Below are positions 45,425 through 53,984 of a DNA stretch of 64,000 nucleotides, piece by piece (positions within the stretch are counted from its first letter, which is position 1; each line of letters opens with the position of its first letter). A program made the translations under genes and the position numbers. Below the pieces are notes generated by a model, which searched no databases, was not told the origin of the DNA, and was given only the letters and a program-made list of their open reading frames with translations. This DNA comes from Arthrobacter ipis (lineage in GTDB: Bacteria; Actinomycetota; Actinomycetes; Actinomycetales; Micrococcaceae), in NCBI RefSeq assembly GCF_014694315.1, contig NZ_JAAOXD010000001.1:590642-654641 (forward strand), read 5' to 3'.

Positions 45425-46489
45425 ATGCGCGTATACCCCACTTTTTTCAGGCTGGCCTTTTCATGGATGGACGCCGAACGCGCCCACAAGATCGGTTTCA
45501 AGGGAATCCGGCTGGTACATACCGTGGGAGCAGGACGGCTGCTGGAAAGGTTCATGGCACCGCCGGCGTCCCTGCAGACGAATGCGCTCGGCCTGACCTT
45601 CCCATCCCCGTTCGGACTGGCCGCCGGCTTCGACAAGGAGGGCCACGGAATCGAGGCCCTGATGGAGCTCGGATTCGGCCACGTTGAGGTGGGTACCATC
45701 ACAGGCCAGGCCCAGCCCGGCAACGAAAAGCCCCGGCTGTTCCGGCTAATTGAGGACCGGGCCGTCATCAACCGGATGGGATTCAACAACGACGGCGCCA
45801 CTGCCGTGGCTCCGCGGCTCAAGTCCGCCCGTGCTGCGCTGCAGCGGCGCCATGCCAAGGTGCGGCCCGTGATCGGCGTCAACATCGGCAAAACCAAGGT
45901 CGTGGAGCTCGAGGACGCCGTAGAGGACTACCTCATCAGTGCCCGCGGCCTCGCCCCGGCGGCGGATTACCTCGTGGTGAACGTCAGCTCGCCGAACACG
46001 CCGGGGCTCCGGCTCCTGCAGAACGTGGAGACACTCCGTCCGCTGCTGAAGGCAGTGGGGGAGGAAGCGGACAAGTCCGCAGGCCGGCATGTCCCGCTGC
46101 TGGTCAAGATCGCCCCTGACCTCACCGATGAGGACATCGACGACGTCGCCCGGCTGGCGCTGGACCTGGGCCTGGACGGCATCATTGCCACGAACACCAC
46201 CATTGGCCGCGATGGGCTCGATTCTGCAGCGGACAAGGTGGAGGCCTGCGGTGCCGGCGGCCTGTCGGGTGCTCCGCTGAAAAGCCGTTCGCTGGAGGTG
46301 CTGCGCCGGCTGAAGTCGGTCACGCAGGACCGGCTGACGCTGATTTCCGTGGGCGGCGTGGAAACCGCGATGGACGTCCAGGATCGCCTGAACGCCGGCG
46401 CCACCCTGGTCCAGGGCTACACCGCCTTCCTCTATGAGGGGCCGTTCTGGGCAGCCCGGATCAATAAGGAACTGGCCAGGAACCGCTAG
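45425..46489 (+). CDS. pyrD: Dihydroorotate dehydrogenase (quinone), class 2
   Basis: A 354-aa FMN enzyme oxidising dihydroorotate to orotate and reducing membrane quinone, a step of pyrimidine synthesis. The N-terminal helical segment ([19 protein letters not shown]) is the membrane/quinone tunnel of class 2. The core has [49 protein letters not shown] (catalytic Ser) and [14 protein letters not shown] 45425 has no clear ribosome site; AAAACT lies 6 nt upstream, a weak leaderless pattern. A strong terminator follows. Confidence 0.96.
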   Translation: MRVYPTFFRLAFSWMDAERAHKIGFKGIRLVHTVGAGRLLERFMAPPASLQTNALGLTFPSPFGLAAGFDKEGHGIEALMELGFGHVEVGTITGQAQPGNEKPRLFRLIEDRAVINRMGFNNDGATAVAPRLKSARAALQRRHAKVRPVIGVNIGKTKVVELEDAVEDYLISARGLAPAADYLVVNVSSPNTPGLRLLQNVETLRPLLKAVGEEADKSAGRHVPLLVKIAPDLTDEDIDDVARLALDLGLDGIIATNTTIGRDGLDSAADKVEACGAGGLSGAPLKSRSLEVLRRLKSVTQDRLTLISVGGVETAMDVQDRLNAGATLVQGYTAFLYEGPFWAARINKELARNR

Positions 46490-46500
46490 TTCGCACGTTA

Positions 46501-46541
46501 AACACAGCAGCCCGGCGGTGTCACCGCCGGGCTGCTGTGTT
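46501..46541 (+). terminator. pyrD terminator
   Basis: An 18-bp perfect stem (46501-46518 with 46524-46541), 5-nt loop, arms beginning AACACAGCAG and ending CTGCTGTGTT, then TTAAG. Lies 11 bp after the pyrD stop and may also serve the convergent DUF3043 gene. Confidence 0.9.
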
Positions 46542-46595
46542 TAAGGGTCCGGGACCACCCTCGGGCGGCCTGTGCCGCGGGAGGAAAGCGAGGAA

Positions 46596-47186
46596 TCAGG
46601 ACGGGTACTGCCCGCGGCCGACCAGGGGCTTGGGCAGGCGAAGCTTCCGGAACTGCAGCGATCGCATGGTGCCATACCAGACGGTGCCGCGCTCAACTTC
46701 GCCGAACTTTTCTGCGAGGCGCTTGCGGAGTTTGCGGGACAGGACGAACGCGTCCACGAATACAGCCAGGAACATCACCCAGAAGGCCCCCAGCACGTAG
46801 ATCATCATGTCGCTGTTGGACGGCACGACGAGGGAGACCACCACGAACACCAAGGCACCGAACATGAGGTACTCGCCCAGATTGAAGCGGGCGTCCACGT
46901 AGTCCCGGGCATACCGCTTCTGCGGGCCCTTGTCGCGGATCGGCAGGAACCTTTCGTCGCCGGTATCCAGTGCCTTGCGCATCTTCAGGCGCTGCTCCTG
47001 TGCGGCAGCACGCTCCGCTTCCTTGGAGGCCTTCCGGTCCTCCGGCACGAGGGGGCGCTTGCGGGCGGCTTCCTGTGCTTTGCGCTTGGGCGTGGGCGCG
47101 CCTTTGCCCGCTATCGCGGCTGCCTCGGCAGCCTGCTGGTCAACTACATCCTGCGCCGCTGGCGCTTCCTTTTTACGTCCGAACAC
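46596..47186 (-). CDS. DUF3043 domain-containing membrane protein
   Basis: A 196-aa actinobacterial protein. A highly charged N-terminal 100 residues (Lys/Arg/Glu-rich, MFGRKKEAPAAQ ... RKASKEAERAAAQEQRLKM) precedes DYVDARFNLGEYLM, two transmembrane helices (about 115-160) and a basic tail ending VGRGQYPS. Function unknown. Start GTG 47186: minus-strand TATTCT lies exactly 6 nt upstream, so the transcript is probably leaderless; GTG 47189 is the alternative. The open frame continues far upstream into the M20 gene, but that part is antisense shadow. Confidence 0.82.
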   Translation of the reverse strand: MFGRKKEAPAAQDVVDQQAAEAAAIAGKGAPTPKRKAQEAARKRPLVPEDRKASKEAERAAAQEQRLKMRKALDTGDERFLPIRDKGPQKRYARDYVDARFNLGEYLMFGALVFVVVSLVVPSNSDMMIYVLGAFWVMFLAVFVDAFVLSRKLRKRLAEKFGEVERGTVWYGTMRSLQFRKLRLPKPLVGRGQYPS

Positions 47187-47315
47187 CACAACAGAATACC
47201 TTGGCGGGCTGTGCCGCCGGTCATGCCCGGCTGCCCGCCGAACGCCCTGGCGTGGGGTCCGGCGCCGGTTCGCGGCGATGTATGTTGTGGCGTGTGACAC
47301 AGGTAGTGTTTGGCC

Positions 47316-48761
47316 ATGACTACATTCTCCGCGGCGACCCCGCGACAGTACGACGCCCAGCAAGATGGGGGGACAGCGGCCGGCATCGACACCGACGCCC
47401 TGCGGGCCGCCGTTGACGCAGCCTTCGACACCACAGTTGCACAGCTTAAGGACCTGGTGGCCATACCCGGCGTTGCCTGGCCCAGCTTTGACCCAGCACC
47501 TCTGGACGCCAGTGCCGAGGCCGTCGCCAGCCTGGTGCGCGCGACGGGCATCGGGGATGTCCGGATCCTGCGGTGCGATAAGGAAGACGGCACCCCCGGC
47601 GGGCCGGCCGTGGTGGCACGCCGTGAGGCAGCGCCCGGCAAGCCGACCATCCTTCTCTACGCCCACCATGACGTCCAGCCGCCCGGTGATCCTGCACTGT
47701 GGGAGTCCGAGCCGTTTACCGCCGTCGAACGCAACGGGCGCCTCTACGGGCGCGGCGCGGCCGACGACAAGGCCGGGATCATGGCGCACGTCGCCGCGTA
47801 CGGCGCCGTCAGCAAGGTGCTCGGCGATGAATTCGGGCTTGGCGTGACACTGTTCTTCGAAGGGGAGGAAGAGGCCGGTTCGCCGACCTTCAGGACGTTC
47901 CTGGAAGCCCACCGCGAACTGCTCCGCGCCGATGTCATTGTGGTGGCCGACTCCAGTAACTGGAAGGTGGGCGTGCCGGCGCTCACCACGAGCCTGCGCG
48001 GGCTGGTCGACGGAACCATCGAGGTGCAGGTCCTTGCCCATGCCGTGCATTCGGGAATGTTCGGCGGTGCCGTGCTGGATGCCCCCACGCTGCTCTCGCG
48101 CCTGATCGCGACGCTGCACGACGACCAGGGCAGCGTTGCCATTGAGGGTCTGGTGAGCCGGGATGAAACGGGCGTGGATTTGACTGAAGAGGAGTACCGG
48201 GCGGACGCTTCGGTGCTCGACGGCGTCCGGCTGGCCGGCACGGGAACCATCGCGTCACGGCTGTGGACCAAGCCGGCCCTGTCGATCATCGGCTTCGACG
48301 CGCCGGCCGTCAGCGTTGCCTCCAACACCCTGCTGCCCCGCGCCCGGGCCAAGTTCAGCCTGCGGCTGGCCCCGGGCCAGGACCCGGCGGAAGCCATGGA
48401 AGCCGTGCGCCGGCACGTTGAATCGCACGCACCGTTCGGCGCCAGGGTGATTTTCACGCCGGGGGAGAGCGGCAACGCCTTCCAGACGGACACAGGTTCC
48501 TCAGCTGCCGGCCTCGCCATGTGGGCGCTCGGTGAAGCCTGGGGCGTTCCGGCGGTTGAAATGGGCATCGGGGGTTCCATTCCGTTCATCAGTGACTTGA
48601 CTGAGCTGTACCCCGAGGTCCAGATCCTGGTGACGGGCGTGGAGGACCCGGATTCGCGTGCCCACTCAGCCAACGAGTCGCTGCATCTGGGGGACTTCCG
48701 CAACGCGGTGGTCGCCGAGGCCCTGCTGCTGGCGCGGCTGAATGAGGATGGCCTCCAGTAA
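47316..48761 (+). CDS. M20 family dipeptidase
   Basis: A 481-aa zinc peptidase. Metal ligands are in LLYAHHDVQPPGD (His, then catalytic Asp), GRGAADDKAGIMAH (bridging Asp) and FFEGEEEAGSPTF (catalytic Glu pair). A lid/dimerisation domain (about 210-350) and the final HSANESLHLGDF with the last His ligand complete it. It resembles carnosinase-like dipeptidases; exact substrates unknown. ATG 47316 has TAGTGT exactly 6 nt upstream and no ribosome site, so probably leaderless. Divergent from the DUF3043 gene. Confidence 0.9.
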   Translation: MTTFSAATPRQYDAQQDGGTAAGIDTDALRAAVDAAFDTTVAQLKDLVAIPGVAWPSFDPAPLDASAEAVASLVRATGIGDVRILRCDKEDGTPGGPAVVARREAAPGKPTILLYAHHDVQPPGDPALWESEPFTAVERNGRLYGRGAADDKAGIMAHVAAYGAVSKVLGDEFGLGVTLFFEGEEEAGSPTFRTFLEAHRELLRADVIVVADSSNWKVGVPALTTSLRGLVDGTIEVQVLAHAVHSGMFGGAVLDAPTLLSRLIATLHDDQGSVAIEGLVSRDETGVDLTEEEYRADASVLDGVRLAGTGTIASRLWTKPALSIIGFDAPAVSVASNTLLPRARAKFSLRLAPGQDPAEAMEAVRRHVESHAPFGARVIFTPGESGNAFQTDTGSSAAGLAMWALGEAWGVPAVEMGIGGSIPFISDLTELYPEVQILVTGVEDPDSRAHSANESLHLGDFRNAVVAEALLLARLNEDGLQ

Positions 48762-48920
48762 GCGGCTGGCAGGGAACAATGCAGGGCCTATGAGGGTTAC
48801 GCCTGAAGTTAGAGCTCCGCGCCGGATCGACGTAGCATGTAGCTATAGCCCGTACCGTTTCCGTAGGGGCAGGCACCGTGCAAGCGGGGCAGCCACAACC
48901 GTCGTTAGTAAGGTAGGCCA
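48762..48920 (+). promoter_or_regulatory. erpA upstream region with leaderless -10 box
   Basis: 159 bp. TAAGGT at 48909-48914 ends exactly 6 nt before ATG 48921. Nothing else recognisable in the stretch. Confidence 0.5.
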
Positions 48921-49310
48921 ATGAGCACTACGACCAATGAAAACAGCACCGAACCCACCGGCATTGCCAGTGACGAACTGGCGAGCCACGAGGTTCAGCT
49001 GACGGACGTTGCAGCAGGCAAGGTCCGCAGCCTCCTGGAGCAGGAAGGCCGCACCGATCTTCGCCTCCGCGTAGCCGTGCAGCCGGGCGGCTGCTCCGGC
49101 CTCATCTACCAGCTGTACTTTGACGAGCGCCTCCTTGAAGGTGACGCGGTACGCGACTACGACGGTGTCGAGGTCGTCGTCGACAAGATGAGCGTCCCGT
49201 ATCTCAGCGGTGCCAGCATCGACTTTGAAGACACCATCTCCAAGCAGGGCTTCACCATCGACAACCCGAATGCGGGCGGCTCGTGCGCCTGCGGTGATTC
49301 GTTCCACTAA
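48921..49310 (+). CDS. erpA: Iron-sulfur cluster insertion protein (A-type carrier, ErpA/HesB/IscA)
   Basis: A 129-aa A-type Fe-S carrier. After a 25-residue disordered start come VQLTDVAAGKVRSLLEQEG, the first cluster Cys in VAVQPGGCSGLIYQLYF, and the C-terminal pair in GGSCACGDSF, giving the conserved C...CxC. It delivers Fe-S clusters to targets such as the Rieske protein encoded later in the window. ATG 48921 is set by the -10 box 6 nt upstream. It sits just before the cytochrome oxidase genes. Confidence 0.95.
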   Translation: MSTTTNENSTEPTGIASDELASHEVQLTDVAAGKVRSLLEQEGRTDLRLRVAVQPGGCSGLIYQLYFDERLLEGDAVRDYDGVEVVVDKMSVPYLSGASIDFEDTISKQGFTIDNPNAGGSCACGDSFH

Positions 49311-49338
49311 AGGGTCAGTGGCCCTTCCTGAACCTCTT

Positions 49339-49366
49339 GGCGGCGCCGGTGAAAACCGGCGCCGCC
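49339..49366 (+). terminator. erpA downstream hairpin
   Basis: GGCGGCGCCGGT (49339-49350), loop GAAA, ACCGGCGCCGCC (49355-49366). Perfect 12-bp stem with a GNRA-type loop, no U-tract. Confidence 0.65.
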
Positions 49367-49425
49367 ACACGGTGGGGACATGTGGGCGAAAACCTGCGGG
49401 GAGCGGTAAGCTCTACACCGAGTAG

Positions 49426-49436
49426 TAAAACTTTTA
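49426..49436 (+). promoter_or_regulatory. AT-rich palindrome upstream of ctaC
   Basis: TAAAA-C-TTTTA, a perfect 11-bp palindrome in an otherwise GC-rich region, followed at once by TAGTGT-like promoter sequence, about 60 bp before ctaC. Candidate operator or promoter element. Confidence 0.35.
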
Positions 49437-49494
49437 GTGTGCCCGGGAAGCTTTTTGCCGCCCTGGCAACAGCAACAAGTAGGAAGGGCCGTCT

Positions 49495-50367
49495 GTGAGT
49501 TCGCAGAACCGAACCGGCAGCCGACGCAAAACGATCACTACGATCACTGGCTTGGCAACTGCCGGCGCGTTGGTTTTGACTGGATGTTCGCCAGAGGTAG
49601 AGAAGGGGTGGCTGCCCACCGAGCGTGGCACCACCAATCACACTGACCGCATCATGGACCTCTGGGTCAACTCATGGATTGCCGCCCTCGTGGTGGGCAT
49701 CATCACGTGGGGCCTGATCGTCTGGTGCCTCGTGGCCTACCGCCGCCGCAAGGGCACCGTGGGTTTCCCGCGGCAGACCAGCTTCAACCTGCCCCTTGAG
49801 GTCTTCTACCTGACGATCCCGCTCTTCATGGTCCTGGTGTTCTTCTACTTCACCGACCGTGACCAGCAGGCGATCGATGACCGCTCGCAGCCCGCCGACG
49901 TCGTAGTGGACGTCCGCGGCAAGCAGTGGGCATGGGACTTCAACTACAAAAAGGGCGACGTCGTCACCGAGGACCTCCACGAGGCCGGCGTTCAGGCGCA
50001 CCTGACGGGTGAAGCGATCGACAAGGAGAAGCTCCCGACGCTGTACCTGCCCGTCAACAAGTCCGTTGACCTGGAACTGAACTCGCGCGACGTTATCCAC
50101 TCCTTCTGGGTACCTGCATTCCTGCAGAAGAGGGACATGATCCCGGGTAAGACCAACTACATCCGGTTCACCCCCACCAAAGAGGGCACCTACGACGGCA
50201 AGTGTGCCGAGCTCTGCGGTGAGTACCACTCCGAGATGCTGTTCCGCGTCAAAGTTGTTTCCGAGTCCGAATTCCAGGCTCACATGAACCAGCTGCGCCA
50301 GGACGGCAACACGGGCCTGCTCGGCGCAGAGTATGACCGCAACCCGAACCTGAACGTTACGAAGTAA
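49495..50367 (+). CDS. ctaC: Cytochrome c oxidase subunit II
   Basis: A 290-aa aa3 oxidase subunit carrying the CuA centre that accepts electrons from cytochrome c. A signal peptide with a lipobox (LVLTGC, Cys31) precedes two transmembrane helices (about 60-80 and 98-118) and a cupredoxin domain with QWAWDFNY and the CuA ligands in [12 protein letters not shown] (about 237-248) plus an earlier His in [12 protein letters not shown] 49495 has an AGGAAGG ribosome site. ctaD begins 10 nt after the stop; ctaC-ctaD-ctaF form one operon. Confidence 0.96.
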   Translation: MSSQNRTGSRRKTITTITGLATAGALVLTGCSPEVEKGWLPTERGTTNHTDRIMDLWVNSWIAALVVGIITWGLIVWCLVAYRRRKGTVGFPRQTSFNLPLEVFYLTIPLFMVLVFFYFTDRDQQAIDDRSQPADVVVDVRGKQWAWDFNYKKGDVVTEDLHEAGVQAHLTGEAIDKEKLPTLYLPVNKSVDLELNSRDVIHSFWVPAFLQKRDMIPGKTNYIRFTPTKEGTYDGKCAELCGEYHSEMLFRVKVVSESEFQAHMNQLRQDGNTGLLGAEYDRNPNLNVTK

Positions 50368-50377
50368 GGGAAGCGAA

Positions 50378-52099
50378 GTGGCTACTTACACCCAGACCCC
50401 CGGGATCCTTGAGGCTCCCGTAGTTCCCAAATCCAAGGGGCGCATCGTCGTCAACTGGATCACCTCCACGGACCACAAGACCATCGGGTACATGTACCTG
50501 ATCGCGTCCTTCGTGTTCTTCTGCTTCGGCGGCGTGATGGCCCTGCTTATCCGCGCCGAGCTCTTCGAGCCCGGCATGCAGATCCTGCAGACCAAGGAAC
50601 AGTACAACCAGCTGTTCACCATGCACGGCACGGTCATGCTGCTCATGTTCGCCACCCCGCTCTTTGCCGGCTTTGCGAACGTGATCATGCCCCTGCAGAT
50701 CGGTGCACCGGACGTCGCGTTCCCGCGACTGAACGCGTTGGCCTTCTGGTTCTTCCTGTTCGGCTCCACCATTGCCGTATCCGGGTTCATCACCCCGCAG
50801 GGTGCTGCATCCTTCGGCTGGTTCGCCTACGCACCGCTCTCCAACACCACCTTCAGCCCCGGCGTCGGCGGTGACCTGTGGGTCTTCGGCCTGGCACTGT
50901 CCGGCTTCGGCACCATCCTGGGCGCGGTCAACTTCATCACCACCATCATCTGCATGCGTGCCCCCGGCATGACCATGTGGCGCATGCCGATCTTCACCTG
51001 GAACACCCTCGTGACGGCCATCCTGGTTCTGATGGCGTTCCCGCCGCTTGCCGCAGCACTCTTCGCCCTCGGCGCGGACCGCCGCTTCGGTGCCCACATC
51101 TTCGACCCGGAAAACGGCGGCGCCGTCCTGTGGCAGCACCTGTTCTGGTTCTTCGGCCACCCCGAGGTGTACATCATCGCGCTGCCGTTCTTCGGCATCG
51201 TGTCCGAGATCTTCCCGGTCTTCAGCCGCAAGCCGATCTTCGGCTACAAGGGCCTGGTTTACGCGACCATCGCGATCGCGGCCCTGTCCGTGACCGTGTG
51301 GGCGCACCACATGTACGTCACCGGCTCCGTGCTGCTGCCGTTCTTCTCCTTCATGACCATGCTCATCGCAGTCCCCACCGGTGTGAAGTTCTTCAACTGG
51401 ATCGGCACCATGTGGCGCGGTTCCATCACCTTTGAGACGCCCATGCTGTGGAGCATCGGCTTCCTCATCACGTTCCTCTTCGGCGGCCTGACCGGCATCA
51501 TCCTGGCCTCCCCGCCGCTGGACTTCCACGTCTCCGACTCCTACTTCGTGGTGGCACACTTCCACTACGTGGTCTTCGGTACCGTGGTGTTCGCGATGTT
51601 CGCCGGCTTCTACTTCTGGTGGCCGAAGTGGACGGGCAAGATGCTCAACGAGCGCCTCGGCAAGATCCACTTCTGGCTCCTGTTCCTGGGCTTCCACGGC
51701 ACCTTCCTGATCCAGCACTGGCTCGGCGTCGAGGGCATGCCCCGCCGCTACGCCGACTACCTGGTGGAGGACAACTTCACCTGGATGAACCAGTTCTCCA
51801 CCATTGCCTCGTTCGTCCTGGGTGCGTCCCTGATCCCGTTCTTCTGGAACGTGTACATCACCGCACGCAGCGCCGAAAAGGTACAGGTTGACGATCCTTG
51901 GGGCTTCGGTGCCTCGCTGGAGTGGGCCACGTCCTGCCCGCCGCCGCGGCACAACTTCACGTCCCTGCCGCGCATCCGCTCGGAGCGTCCGGCGCTGGAC
52001 CTGCACCACCCTGAGCTCTCCCAGTCACACACCGTTGAGTCGCCGGCACCTGCAGCAAGCGTGCTCGGTAACGCCGATCAGAAGGACAGCGCGCAATGA
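50378..52099 (+). CDS. ctaD: Cytochrome c oxidase subunit I
   Basis: A 573-aa, 12-helix catalytic subunit with heme a, heme a3 and CuB. Key segments are [42 protein letters not shown] described by its heme-a His, [23 protein letters not shown] with the His-Tyr CuB pair, [10 protein letters not shown] with the two CuB His, and [24 protein letters not shown] with the heme His. K- and D-channel residues are present in part. ATG 52096 of ctaF overlaps its TGA. Expected to form a supercomplex with the bc1 proteins encoded nearby. Confidence 0.97.
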   Translation: MATYTQTPGILEAPVVPKSKGRIVVNWITSTDHKTIGYMYLIASFVFFCFGGVMALLIRAELFEPGMQILQTKEQYNQLFTMHGTVMLLMFATPLFAGFANVIMPLQIGAPDVAFPRLNALAFWFFLFGSTIAVSGFITPQGAASFGWFAYAPLSNTTFSPGVGGDLWVFGLALSGFGTILGAVNFITTIICMRAPGMTMWRMPIFTWNTLVTAILVLMAFPPLAAALFALGADRRFGAHIFDPENGGAVLWQHLFWFFGHPEVYIIALPFFGIVSEIFPVFSRKPIFGYKGLVYATIAIAALSVTVWAHHMYVTGSVLLPFFSFMTMLIAVPTGVKFFNWIGTMWRGSITFETPMLWSIGFLITFLFGGLTGIILASPPLDFHVSDSYFVVAHFHYVVFGTVVFAMFAGFYFWWPKWTGKMLNERLGKIHFWLLFLGFHGTFLIQHWLGVEGMPRRYADYLVEDNFTWMNQFSTIASFVLGASLIPFFWNVYITARSAEKVQVDDPWGFGASLEWATSCPPPRHNFTSLPRIRSERPALDLHHPELSQSHTVESPAPAASVLGNADQKDSAQ

Positions 52100-52497
52100 G
52101 AATCGAGTCCTGGATTTTTGGAGCAGGAGTATTCTTCTTCGTTCCGGTTTCCATCATCTACGGCTTCCTCACCAACTGGTCTGAGTGGGTCGGCATCCTG
52201 GGCATCCTCCTGGTGGGCGGCCTGGCGGGCATGATCGGTGCCTACCTCGGCTTCACCGGCAAGCGCGTGGGCATGCGCCCCGAGGACCGTGCTGACGCGG
52301 AAATCCACGAAGGCGCCGGCGAGCAGGGCCACTTCAGCCCCTGGAGCTGGTGGCCGCTGGTCCTGGGCCTGTCCTGCGCAGCAGGATTCCTCGGTCTGGC
52401 CGTAGGCTTCTGGATCGTCTTCATCGCCGGTGGTATGGCACTGGTGGCCCTCGTGGGCTGGGTCTACGAGTACAGCCGCGGAGACCACGCGCACTAG
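52096..52497 (+). CDS. ctaF: Cytochrome c oxidase subunit IV (actinobacterial type)
   Basis: A 133-aa membrane protein typical of actinobacterial aa3 oxidase. Four hydrophobic helices: [44 protein letters not shown], and two after residue 85 ([21 protein letters not shown] and onward). An acidic loop ([18 protein letters not shown]) separates the pairs. ATG 52096 overlaps the ctaD stop by 4 nt. A 21-bp terminator follows. Confidence 0.92.
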   Translation: MRIESWIFGAGVFFFVPVSIIYGFLTNWSEWVGILGILLVGGLAGMIGAYLGFTGKRVGMRPEDRADAEIHEGAGEQGHFSPWSWWPLVLGLSCAAGFLGLAVGFWIVFIAGGMALVALVGWVYEYSRGDHAH

Positions 52498-52511
52498 GCG
52501 TTTCGGTACCA

Positions 52512-52558
52512 AGAACGACGGCGGGCCCCACCTTTTCGGTGGGGCCCGCCGTCGTTCT
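52512..52558. terminator. Terminator between ctaF and ptsH
   Basis: A 21-bp perfect stem (52512-52532 with 52538-52558), TTTTC loop. The genes converge, so it can serve both strands. Confidence 0.9.
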
Positions 52559-52577
52559 GCTTGTATCTAATCCCGCC

Positions 52578-52871
52578 CTAGCTGGCCCACTGCGACGCCA
52601 GCAGCTCGACGAGACCTGAGAGTGCCGCCTCCGCTTCACCCAGGCTCCTGCCCGCAGGCAGGGCTGATTCCTTGACTGCAAGTTCGACTTCGCAGCCGTA
52701 GTCGAAGTCCGCTGTCATGACCTCGAGCAGGGAGCGGGCGTCGACGGCATCAATGCCGTCCTTGCGGATGGTCACCGGTAAGCCTGTCTCCGTGACCGCG
52801 CGGACGAACACCGCTGCCGGCCTGGCGTGCAGGCCGATGGCCGCAGAAACGATTGCCTTACGAACGGGCAA
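52578..52871 (-). CDS. ptsH: HPr phosphocarrier protein of the PTS
   Basis: A 97-aa HPr. The active-site His15 is in IGLHARPAAVF, and the regulatory-site Ser is at 47 in ARSLLEVMTADFDYG. HPr relays phosphate from enzyme I to sugar-specific EIIA proteins. Start TTG 52871 (MPVRKAIVSAA) has AAGGAG 5 nt upstream; longer ATG starts exist but add non-family residues. The gene is divergent from a DasR-type regulator and shares a dre operator, matching known DasR control of PTS genes. No enzyme I or EII gene is in the window. Confidence 0.93.
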   Translation of the reverse strand: MPVRKAIVSAAIGLHARPAAVFVRAVTETGLPVTIRKDGIDAVDARSLLEVMTADFDYGCEVELAVKESALPAGRSLGEAEAALSGLVELLASQWAS

Positions 52872-52989
52872 CTGGACTCCTTCGTCGTGGACGGGATGGC
52901 ACATTGGGGGTGGCCTCCGTCGTCTTCCATTTAGTTCGCCTCTAAGAATATCGGCCCCTGCGCCGTCAATCTTCCGGGAGGCCCGGCCT

Positions 52990-52999
52990 GGTCTAGACC
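52990..52999. promoter_or_regulatory. DasR-responsive element (dre) between ptsH and dasR
   Basis: The core palindrome GGTCTAGACC, in context CCTGGTCTAGACCTGT, is close to the published dre consensus ACTGGTCTAGACCAGT (differences only in the outer bases). It overlaps the expected -35 position of the dasR promoter, whose -10 box TACTCT is at 53016-53021. This supports autorepression of dasR and control of ptsH. Confidence 0.88.
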
Positions 53000-53027
53000 T
53001 GTGGCCTGGTTGGCATACTCTTGAACT

Positions 53028-53066
53028 GTGAGCATGCAATACAGGAGCGTCCGCCGTGGCGGCTAG
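53028..53066 (+). CDS. Possible leaderless upstream ORF overlapping the dasR start
   Basis: GTG 53028 lies exactly 6 nt after TACTCT (53016-53021), so transcription should begin on it. The frame encodes MSMQYRSVRRGG and stops at TAG 53066, 11 nt inside dasR (GTG 53056) in another frame. Translation of it would end next to the dasR start. It may be fortuitous. Confidence 0.35.
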   Translation: MSMQYRSVRRGG

Positions 53067-53847
53067 CGTGGCCGGCATTGCCGGTGAAATCGACAGGACC
53101 AGCGGGACGCCGATTTACGTCCAGCTCCGTGAGATCCTCAGGACCTACATCGCGACGTCCTGCCCGCCGGGCTCGGCGTTGCCCTCCGAGCGTGACCTGG
53201 CCGAACGTTTCAGCCTGGCCAGGATGACCGTCCGCCAGGCCATCGACGCCCTGGTGGGGGAGGAGGTCATTGAGCGGGTGGTCGGCCTGGGCACCTTCGT
53301 CCGGAAACCGAAGCTGGACCTCCAGGTCAAGCTGACCTCCTACAGCGAGGAGATGCAGCGCCGCGGCATGGTGCCGGCCGCCAAGGTGCTGAGCTTTGAG
53401 CAGATCGCCGCCAGCGCCTTCCTGGCCCGCGAACTTCAGCTGGAGGAGGGAACACCCCTGGTGCGCTTCCGCCGCCTTCTGCTGGCCGATAACGAGCCAA
53501 TGAGCGTGGATGAGAACTTCATCCCGGCCCACCGGGTTCCGGGGCTTCTCGACGGCGAGCCGCCGACATCGCTGTACAACGTCCTCAGCGAACAGTTCGG
53601 CCTGGTCATGGAATGGGGCGAGGACATGATCGAGGCCACCGCTGCGTCGCCCTCCACCGCCCGGCTGCTCAACGTTGAAATCGGCGCGCCGCTGCTGAAA
53701 ATCCAGCGGCATGCCTTCGTCGCCAGGTCGATGGTGGACTATTCGGTGTCCTACTACCGCGCCGACCGGTACAAGCTGTGGGTGCCGCTGCAGCGGCCCG
53801 GCGTCCGGCCCACCCGGAACTACGCGTCGGGTTACCGGCAGCAGTAG
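53056..53847 (+). CDS. dasR: GntR/HutC family regulator, DasR-like
   Basis: A 263-aa repressor. The N-terminal GntR winged helix (IYVQLREILRTYIA ... GSALPSERDLAERFSLARMTVRQAIDALVGEEVIERVVGLGTFV) precedes a UTRA effector domain (from about 85: LTSYSEEMQRRG ... VRFRRLLLADNEPMSVDENFIP). DasR in Streptomyces senses glucosamine-6-phosphate and represses GlcNAc/chitin uptake and PTS genes. The adjacent dre palindrome and divergent ptsH make orthology likely. Start GTG 53056 has AGGAG 9 nt upstream. The gene symbol is assigned by context plus domain, not by alignment. Confidence 0.85.
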   Translation: MAASVAGIAGEIDRTSGTPIYVQLREILRTYIATSCPPGSALPSERDLAERFSLARMTVRQAIDALVGEEVIERVVGLGTFVRKPKLDLQVKLTSYSEEMQRRGMVPAAKVLSFEQIAASAFLARELQLEEGTPLVRFRRLLLADNEPMSVDENFIPAHRVPGLLDGEPPTSLYNVLSEQFGLVMEWGEDMIEATAASPSTARLLNVEIGAPLLKIQRHAFVARSMVDYSVSYYRADRYKLWVPLQRPGVRPTRNYASGYRQQ

Positions 53848-53900
53848 CCTGACTGCCGCTGGCTGCAACGGACAGCAGCCCGTGTGGCAATCCGAATGCG

Positions 53901-53946
53901 CATACAGAAAGGGCCCGGTCCTGATGGACCGGGCCCTTTCTGTATG
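53901..53946. terminator. Bidirectional terminator between dasR and qcrB
   Basis: A 21-bp perfect stem (53901-53921 with 53926-53946), TGAT loop, with AGAAAGGG/CCCTTTCT near the ends giving T-richer flanks on both strands. Confidence 0.88.
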
Positions 53947-53984
53947 TTGCTTGGGTGAAGCGTTGTTGCCTAGTGGCCTGGCTC

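Noticed and set aside
50357..52009. 550-aa antisense frame opposite ctaD
   Set aside because: His/Glu/Gly-rich shadow of a GC-rich membrane gene; no ribosome site, no domain.
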